From Phyllobacteriaceae bacterium (GTDB lineage Bacteria > Pseudomonadota > Alphaproteobacteria > Rhizobiales > Ancalomicrobiaceae), in assembly GCA_012517025.1 (NCBI GenBank), contig JAAYVT010000158.1, positions 1-10,015 of the forward strand: a stretch of DNA of 10,015 nucleotides, read 5' to 3'. Every line of letters begins with the position of its first letter. Position 1 is the stretch's first letter. Positions 6,143 through 10,015 of this stretch are shown here, in pieces. The position numbers and the translations under genes are program-made. The notes under the pieces are model-generated. The model was not told the DNA's origin. It saw only the letters and a program-made list of their open reading frames with translations, and searched no databases.

Positions 6143-6907
6143 TCACCCGCGCAGGAAATCGATCACCAGCTTGACGATCAACACCACCACCGCGACCAGG
6201 AACACCTTGCGCAGGAACTTCGAGCCGAAGCGCAGCGCCACCCGCGCGCCGACCTGAGCGCCGCAGAAGTTCGCCGCCGCCATCGTCAGGGCGAGAGGCC
6301 ACATCACCGCGCCGTGGAAGGCGAAGAACAGGATCGCGGCGACGTTGGTGGTGGCGTTGACGATCTTGGTGGCGGCGTTGGCGCGCACCATGTCGAGGCC
6401 GAACAGCCGCACGAAACCGAAGATCAGGAACGAGCCGGTGCCGGGGCCGAAGATGCCGTCGTAGAAGCCGACGCCGCCGCCGAGCATCGCCGCCTTGGGG
6501 CGATCGGCGGCGACCGGCTCGCGGGTGGCGAGATGGCCGAAGTCCTTCTTGAGGAAGGTGTAGAGCGCGGCGCCGATCATCAGCGCGATGACCAGCGGCA
6601 ACATGATCCGGCGCGGCAGGGCGGAGGCGAAGATCGCCCCGCCGAAAGAGCCGACGAAGGCGGCGATCGTCGCCGGCACCACGATCAGCCACGGCATCCT
6701 GACTCGGCGGACGAAATGCAGCGCCGCGGCGGCGGTGCCGACGACGCTCGCCACCTTGTTGGTGCCGAACAACGTGGCGATCGGCGCGGCCGGAAACAGG
6801 CTCAGGAGCGCCGGCACCTGGATCAGCCCGCCGCCGCCGCCGACGGCGTCGACCATGCCGGCGAAGAACGAGGCGGCGAGAAGAAGGGGCCAAAAATCGG
6901 GGAGCAT
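6143..6907 (-). CDS. TSUP (TauE/SafE) family permease
   Basis: A 254-residue inner-membrane protein of about eight hydrophobic segments, the usual size for the TSUP family, whose characterised members move sulfite, sulfoacetate, thiosulfate or other small organic anions. The internal duplication of the family is visible. DAVGGGGGLIQVPAL (20-34) followed by GTNK (48-51) in the first half matches YDGIFGPGTGSF (149-160) followed by ATKIVN (179-184) in the second. ATG 6907 begins the N-terminal hydrophobic segment at once; no clear ribosome binding site is seen. It lies upstream of and in the same direction as cysS, but the leader promoter and terminator separate them. The sulfur-related neighbour is suggestive only, and the substrate is unknown. 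Confidence 0.9.
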   Translation of the reverse strand: MLPDFWPLLLAASFFAGMVDAVGGGGGLIQVPALLSLFPAAPIATLFGTNKVASVVGTAAAALHFVRRVRMPWLIVVPATIAAFVGSFGGAIFASALPRRIMLPLVIALMIGAALYTFLKKDFGHLATREPVAADRPKAAMLGGGVGFYDGIFGPGTGSFLIFGFVRLFGLDMVRANAATKIVNATTNVAAILFFAFHGAVMWPLALTMAAANFCGAQVGARVALRFGSKFLRKVFLVAVVVLIVKLVIDFLRG

Positions 6908-6934
6908 GGGGCGCGGGATCCGAGCGAGGTCGTG

Positions 6935-6952
6935 GACGCGGTCGGCCGCGTC
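6935..6952. repeat. Perfect GC hairpin upstream of the TSUP gene
   Basis: Seven-base arms GACGCGG/CCGCGTC around a four-base loop, 28 bases before the TSUP start. No T-run. It may be an operator or a 5' leader structure, or chance in very GC-rich DNA. The rest of 6908-7087 shows no convincing promoter or small gene. Confidence 0.25.
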
Positions 6953-7087
6953 GACGGCCGCCCGAAGGCGACCGGCGCTTCTACCTCGAACCTCCCGTCG
7001 GTGCGAGGGGGGCCGACGCGCGGCGCCCCTGCGGAGATCGGAGACCGGCGGGAGCGCGACGCCTCGTCGTCACGATCCCGAGATCGG

Positions 7088-7300
7088 TCATTGCCCCATC
7101 TTCCGCTTCACGCAGGCGTCGAGCTCGGCGATCTTCACCGGCGATTTCTTCACCTTGCCCGGCAAGTTCGGCCAGTCCAGCTCCTTGCGGCACTGCTTGA
7201 CGGCCTTTTCCTGATCGGTCTCAGCTTCCGCCGGGCCGTAGGCCGCCGAAACGAAGACAAGCATGGCGGCGAGACCCGCCGCGCGCAGCATGACGTTCAT
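7088..7300 (-). CDS. Small secreted two-cysteine protein
   Basis: A 70-residue protein I do not recognise. The start ATG 7300 is chosen over the in-frame ATG 7318 because GGGAGG (7311-7306) sits five bases before it and lies inside the coding region of the longer form. Residues 1-26 form a clear Sec signal peptide with a hydrophobic core (LAAMLVFVSAAY) and an AEA cleavage site before ETDQ. The mature chain of about 44 residues is charged and lysine-rich. It has two cysteines, in KQCRKEL and DACVKRK, likely to form one disulfide in the periplasm. It lies 102 bases after the stop of the CreA-family gene on the same strand. Function is unknown. Confidence 0.8.
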   Translation of the reverse strand: MNVMLRAAGLAAMLVFVSAAYGPAEAETDQEKAVKQCRKELDWPNLPGKVKKSPVKIAELDACVKRKMGQ

Positions 7301-7305
7301 TGCTT

Positions 7306-7311
7306 CCTCCC
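7306..7311 (-). promoter_or_regulatory. Ribosome binding site deciding the start at 7300
   Basis: GGGAGG on the minus strand with a five-base spacer to ATG 7300. It shows that the shorter 70-residue form, starting directly with a signal peptide, is the likely product. Confidence 0.75.
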
Positions 7312-7402
7312 GTCGCATCCGGAGATCGGACGCATCGAGAAGTGTGTCATGGCCGGCGCGCGCTCACAACCATGCCGCGTCCAAGTCCGGTCGGCGCGGC
7401 CT

Positions 7403-7924
7403 TCACTTCACGAAATCACCGCAGCGCGGCGGCGGCTCGGTGCCCCAGGGCATCAGCGGCACCGAGGAGGTCGAATTCTTCGGGCTGCCTTCGATGATCC
7501 TGTCAGTGTAGACCATGTAGACGAGCACGTTGCGCTTGGCGTCGCAGCCGCGCACGATCTGCATCTTCTTGAAGAACAGCGAGCGACGCTCGCGGAACAT
7601 CTCGTCGCCCTGGGCGAGCTGACGCTTGAACTTGACCGGCCCGATCTGCCGACAGGCGATCGAGACGTCCGAAGTCTGCTCGGCGACGCCGAACATGCCC
7701 TTGACGCCGCCCCGCTCCGGCACGGTGAAGTGACAGGCGACGCCGTCGACGTCGGGATCGTCGATGCCGTAGACGGCGAGCTTGTCGTCGGGGGTGAGGA
7801 GCTTCCACACCGTCGACTTCTTGAAGATAAGGTCCGGCTCCTCGGCGGCGGCGGGACGCGGCGCCAGCGCGGCGACGAGAGCGAGGGCCGCCGCGACGGC
7901 GAAGGCATTGAATCGGTACGACAT
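7403..7924 (-). CDS. creA: CreA-family secreted protein
   Basis: A 173-residue protein of the CreA family (E. coli CreA; biochemical role unknown). ATG 7924 is preferred to the longer open frame, which runs back past 8400, because GAGGAG (7937-7932) lies seven bases upstream and the product then begins with a signal peptide. Residues 1-27 have a hydrophobic core and end in PAAA before EEPD, so the protein should be periplasmic. The mature part shows the family pattern near 36-62 (KSTVWKLL...DDPDVDGVACHFT), near 75-100 (KGMFGVAEQTSDVSIACRQIG) and near 135-146 (VYMVYTDRIIEG). Cysteines 64, 91, 127 and 168 could form two disulfides. It is divergent from the DUF2865 gene across 179 bases. Confidence 0.9.
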   Translation of the reverse strand: MSYRFNAFAVAAALALVAALAPRPAAAEEPDLIFKKSTVWKLLTPDDKLAVYGIDDPDVDGVACHFTVPERGGVKGMFGVAEQTSDVSIACRQIGPVKFKRQLAQGDEMFRERRSLFFKKMQIVRGCDAKRNVLVYMVYTDRIIEGSPKNSTSSVPLMPWGTEPPPRCGDFVK

Positions 7925-8048
7925 CGACGAACTCCTCGGCGAACCGGCCGAACCGGGGCGACGCGGCCGAAAATCACGGCGAACACGCCACTCTTCCCCA
8001 ACGTCATGAACCATGTTCGGGCGTTTTCCTTTTCTCCACCACCGCAAT

Positions 8049-8056
8049 GTTATATC
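8049..8056. promoter_or_regulatory. TATA-like patch in the divergent creA/DUF2865 region
   Basis: The sequence gttatatc is an unusual AT island. On the plus strand it reads TATATC (8051-8056), which would put a start near 8063 and give about 40 bases of leader to ATG 8104. On the minus strand it reads TATAAC (8054-8049), a five-of-six -10 for creA with a leader of about 120 bases. No convincing -35 accompanies either reading. Confidence 0.35.
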
Positions 8057-8103
8057 TCGCGGCGAGGGTGGTGTCGCGACCTCGCGACGAACGGGATTTC
8101 GAC

Positions 8104-9288
8104 ATGGTACGCGCCGATCGAAGCACGATCCTGCAGAGGATCGCGACAGCGACGGTCGCCTCGGCGACCTTGACGCTCGCCTTCGCGGCGGTCGGGCCGG
8201 CGCGGGCGCAATCCGCCGCAGATCAGTGGGCGACGGCGATTCGCGAGCAGCGCGAGGCGATCGCCACCAACCGCTCGTCGCGGTCGCGCTGCGGGGTGGC
8301 GGGCGATCCGCGTTGCGCGGCGCTGACCGATCGCGGCCGGCTGATGGAGGAAAATCTCGCCCGGCTGGAGCGCCAGCACGCCCGCATGACCGGCGCGCCG
8401 CGTCCCGCCGCACCGACCCGCACGACGCGCGGGCGTGACGAGGCGCCGCCCGGGGTCGGGGCGAGACCGGTCGAGCCGGCGCATCCGCAACGCAGCCTGT
8501 TCTCGATGCTCTTCGGCGGCGGCGACGCGAGCGAGACGCGACAGACGACGGTCGCCGTCGGCAGCGGCGCGGGCGAGACGCGGCGATCGGCGGTGCGGAT
8601 CGACGGCGTGCCGGTGGAGGGGGACATCCGGGCGGGCGCCGACGCCGGCGAGACCCCGGCGGGCCCGTCCGAAGGCGACTGGGGGGCGCATTCCGGCAAC
8701 TACCGGACCCTGTGCGTGCGCACCTGCGACGGCTATTTCTTCCCGGTCTCCTTCGACGCCTCGCGCGCGCGGCTGGCGACCGACGCCAACGTCTGTCGGG
8801 CGCTGTGCCCGGAGGCGGAGACGCGGCTCTATTTCCACGACGCCTCGGGGCAGGAGGCGGAGAACGCCGTCGCCGCCGACGACGGTTCGCCGCTCGCCAA
8901 GATGCCGAACGCCTTCCTCTACCGCACGAAGCGGATCGACGGTTGCACCTGCGGCCGGCCGGATCCGCGCCGACTGCCGATGAAGGCGGGCGGGCTCGCC
9001 GGCGGGGCGCCGATGGCGGCGAACGATGCCGGCGACGTGCCGCTGCCCCGCGTGCGTCCGTCGCCGGACGAGGATCCCGCCACCCAGGCGGTCGAGCTGT
9101 CGGGACTGTCGACCGAACCGGTCGCGCCGCTGACGCCGATGTCTGCGGAGAGCGCGGCGCGCCTCGCCGCGCGGGTCGAGCCGATGCGCGATCGCACCAC
9201 GCCGGTCAGGATAGTCGGGCCGAAGTGGCTTTCCGACCGAGCAACGGAAGCAGCCGCTTCATCTCCGGTCCGTGATCCCGCCCGGTGA
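8104..9288 (+). CDS. DUF2865 secreted protein
   Basis: A 394-residue protein with a DUF2865 domain; no function is established. ATG 8104 is chosen over ATG 8047 because it yields a standard signal peptide (hydrophobic 16-30, cleavage at ARA before QSAAD near residue 35) and because 8047 overlaps a TATA-like promoter patch. Order: signal; a helical charged stretch about 40-95 with C63 and C71; a low-complexity Pro/Arg/Ala linker; [10 protein letters not shown] near 131; the DUF2865 core about 195-285 with [20 protein letters not shown]231, C235 and CTC at 281-283; then a disordered tail with VRIVGPKWL near 368. Eight cysteines in close pairs suit a periplasmic, disulfide-bonded protein. Its last 83 bases overlap the end of gltX on the other strand. 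Confidence 0.86.
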   Translation: MVRADRSTILQRIATATVASATLTLAFAAVGPARAQSAADQWATAIREQREAIATNRSSRSRCGVAGDPRCAALTDRGRLMEENLARLERQHARMTGAPRPAAPTRTTRGRDEAPPGVGARPVEPAHPQRSLFSMLFGGGDASETRQTTVAVGSGAGETRRSAVRIDGVPVEGDIRAGADAGETPAGPSEGDWGAHSGNYRTLCVRTCDGYFFPVSFDASRARLATDANVCRALCPEAETRLYFHDASGQEAENAVAADDGSPLAKMPNAFLYRTKRIDGCTCGRPDPRRLPMKAGGLAGGAPMAANDAGDVPLPRVRPSPDEDPATQAVELSGLSTEPVAPLTPMSAESAARLAARVEPMRDRTTPVRIVGPKWLSDRATEAAASSPVRDPAR

Positions 9289-10015
9289 GGGCGAGACGCA
9301 GCGGCAGGAACAACGCCTTGCCCTTGCGGCCGGTCGCCGCCTTCAACGCCTCGGTCCAGGTGGCCCAGGTCGTCTCGCCCCACGGTTCTTCCGGCAACAG
9401 GCGCGCCGCCTCGGCGAGGAAGGCGCCCTCCCCCTCAGGCTTCACCGACACGGCGTTCGAGCGCACCACCTCGGCCCATTCGGCGACGTCGACGAACCGC
9501 ACCAGATTGTCGCGGACGGCGAGCCAGAAGGCCTCGCCGAGCGCCGCGTCGCGGGCGGAAAGGCGCGGCCGCACCGTCTCCCAATCGAGATGGTGGACGA
9601 GCCGGGCGTTGATGCCGTCGAGCTCGTGCGGATCGAACTTGGCGGTCGAACGCGACATCGCCGAGAGGTCGGCGTGGGGAGCGAGCTCGTCGAGGCTCGC
9701 ATAGGCGTGCACCGCTTCCGAGGACCCGATCAGCACGGCGATCGAGGCGACCGTCATCGCCTCGTAACCGGCGTCGCGCAGCGAGCGGATCGACAGCGAG
9801 CCGACCCGCTTCGACAGCGCCTCGCCGGTGGTCGTGGCGATCAGGTTGTGATGGGCGAAGCGCGGCACCGGGCCGCCGAGCGCCTCGAAGATCTCGATCT
9901 GCACCGCGGTGTTGGTGACGTGATCCTCGCCGCGGATCACGTCGGTGATGCCGAAGGCGAGGTCGTCGACGACCGAGGGCAACGTGTAGAGGAACGAGCC
10001 GTCGGCGCGCACCAG
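9206..10015 (-). CDS. gltX: Glutamyl-tRNA synthetase, C-terminal part (5' end beyond window)
   Basis: The last 269 residues of a class I synthetase that charges tRNA-Glu and, in many alphaproteobacteria, tRNA-Gln for later transamidation. The frame is open to the right edge, so the HIGH motif is outside. Visible catalytic-domain signatures are [22 protein letters not shown] at the edge, [15 protein letters not shown], and the KMSKS equivalent LSKR (9806-9817) in the context [12 protein letters not shown]. The standard enzyme has KLSKRHG, so two flanking positions differ. The variant resembles one of the two GltX paralogues I know from this order. The remainder is the helical anticodon-binding domain ending [15 protein letters not shown]. 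It stops at TGA 9206-9208, inside the convergent DUF2865 gene. Confidence 0.95.
   Translation of the reverse strand: MVRADGSFLYTLPSVVDDLAFGITDVIRGEDHVTNTAVQIEIFEALGGPVPRFAHHNLIATTTGEALSKRVGSLSIRSLRDAGYEAMTVASIAVLIGSSEAVHAYASLDELAPHADLSAMSRSTAKFDPHELDGINARLVHHLDWETVRPRLSARDAALGEAFWLAVRDNLVRFVDVAEWAEVVRSNAVSVKPEGEGAFLAEAARLLPEEPWGETTWATWTEALKAATGRKGKALFLPLRLALTGRDHGPEMKRLLPLLGRKATSARLS

Noticed and set aside
7301..7318. Earlier ATG 7318 for the small secreted protein
   Set aside because: Its first codons contain the ribosome binding site of ATG 7300, and it adds an acidic stretch ahead of the signal peptide.
8005..8016. CATG repeats (CATGAACCATG) as an operator for creA
   Set aside because: The dyad is short and imperfect, and its distance from any promoter is unclear; it is within chance expectation.
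8047..8103. Earlier ATG for the DUF2865 gene
   Set aside because: It would bury the signal peptide and it overlaps a TATA-like patch; ATG 8104 gives a normal secreted N-terminus.
6314..8173. 619-codon plus-strand frame spanning TSUP, the small protein and creA
   Set aside because: It crosses three minus-strand genes that have signal peptides and family motifs, and its composition is that of a shadow frame.
7925..8413. N-terminal extension of the CreA-family frame
   Set aside because: The extension is Arg/Pro/Ser-rich and overlaps the DUF2865 gene. A good ribosome binding site and a signal peptide place the start at 7924.
1..10015. Mobile elements, CRISPR arrays, defence systems, tRNA or rRNA genes
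   Set aside because: I found no direct-repeat arrays, transposase or integrase motifs or tRNA-like cloverleafs by eye, and composition is even across the window.

Overview
The window looks like chromosomal core DNA from an alphaproteobacterium, most likely of the order Hyphomicrobiales (Rhizobiales). The evidence is very high GC with GC-ending codons, a DUF2865 protein (a family I know essentially from this order), a class I glutamyl-tRNA synthetase with the LSKRxG loop typical of these bacteria, and an Atm1-type ABC exporter. I see no tRNA or rRNA gene, CRISPR array, insertion sequence or phage gene. I cannot name a genus.

Layout, left to right. (1) Positions 1-1338, minus strand: the N-terminal two thirds of an Atm1/HMT-type ABC exporter, cut by the window edge. 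(2) 1590-2201, plus strand: a LOG/TIGR00730 nucleotide-processing protein, divergent from the exporter. (3) 2248-5889, minus strand: a compact run read from right to left as cysS (cysteinyl-tRNA synthetase), an unlisted 41-residue membrane peptide, a GFA/CENP-V-fold zinc protein, and cimA (citramalate synthase). Gaps are 22, 13 and 10 bases, so this looks like one operon. (4) 5936-6108: a cysS leader with a CTTGAC-type -35, a 19-codon reading frame ending Ile-Ile-Cys-Gly-stop, and three mutually exclusive RNA pairings, the last a strong intrinsic terminator. It looks like a ribosome-mediated transcription attenuator and is the most interesting item here. (5) 6143-6907, 7088-7300 and 7403-7924, all minus strand: a TSUP permease, a small secreted two-cysteine protein and a CreA-family secreted protein. 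(6) 8104-9288, plus strand: a secreted DUF2865 protein whose 3' end overlaps, tail to tail by 83 bases, the end of gltX (9206-10015, minus strand, cut at the right edge).

How it fits together: the central operon couples charging of tRNA-Cys with a committed step of isoleucine synthesis from pyruvate (CimA). Its leader carries two ATT isoleucine codons and one TGC cysteine codon just before the first RNA hairpin. The simplest inference is that shortage of charged tRNA-Cys, or possibly tRNA-Ile, stalls the leader ribosome and lets transcription enter cysS. Every other gene looks like ordinary housekeeping or envelope function. No intergenic stretch exceeds 300 bases; the two longest are 1339-1589 and 5890-6142, and both are described below.
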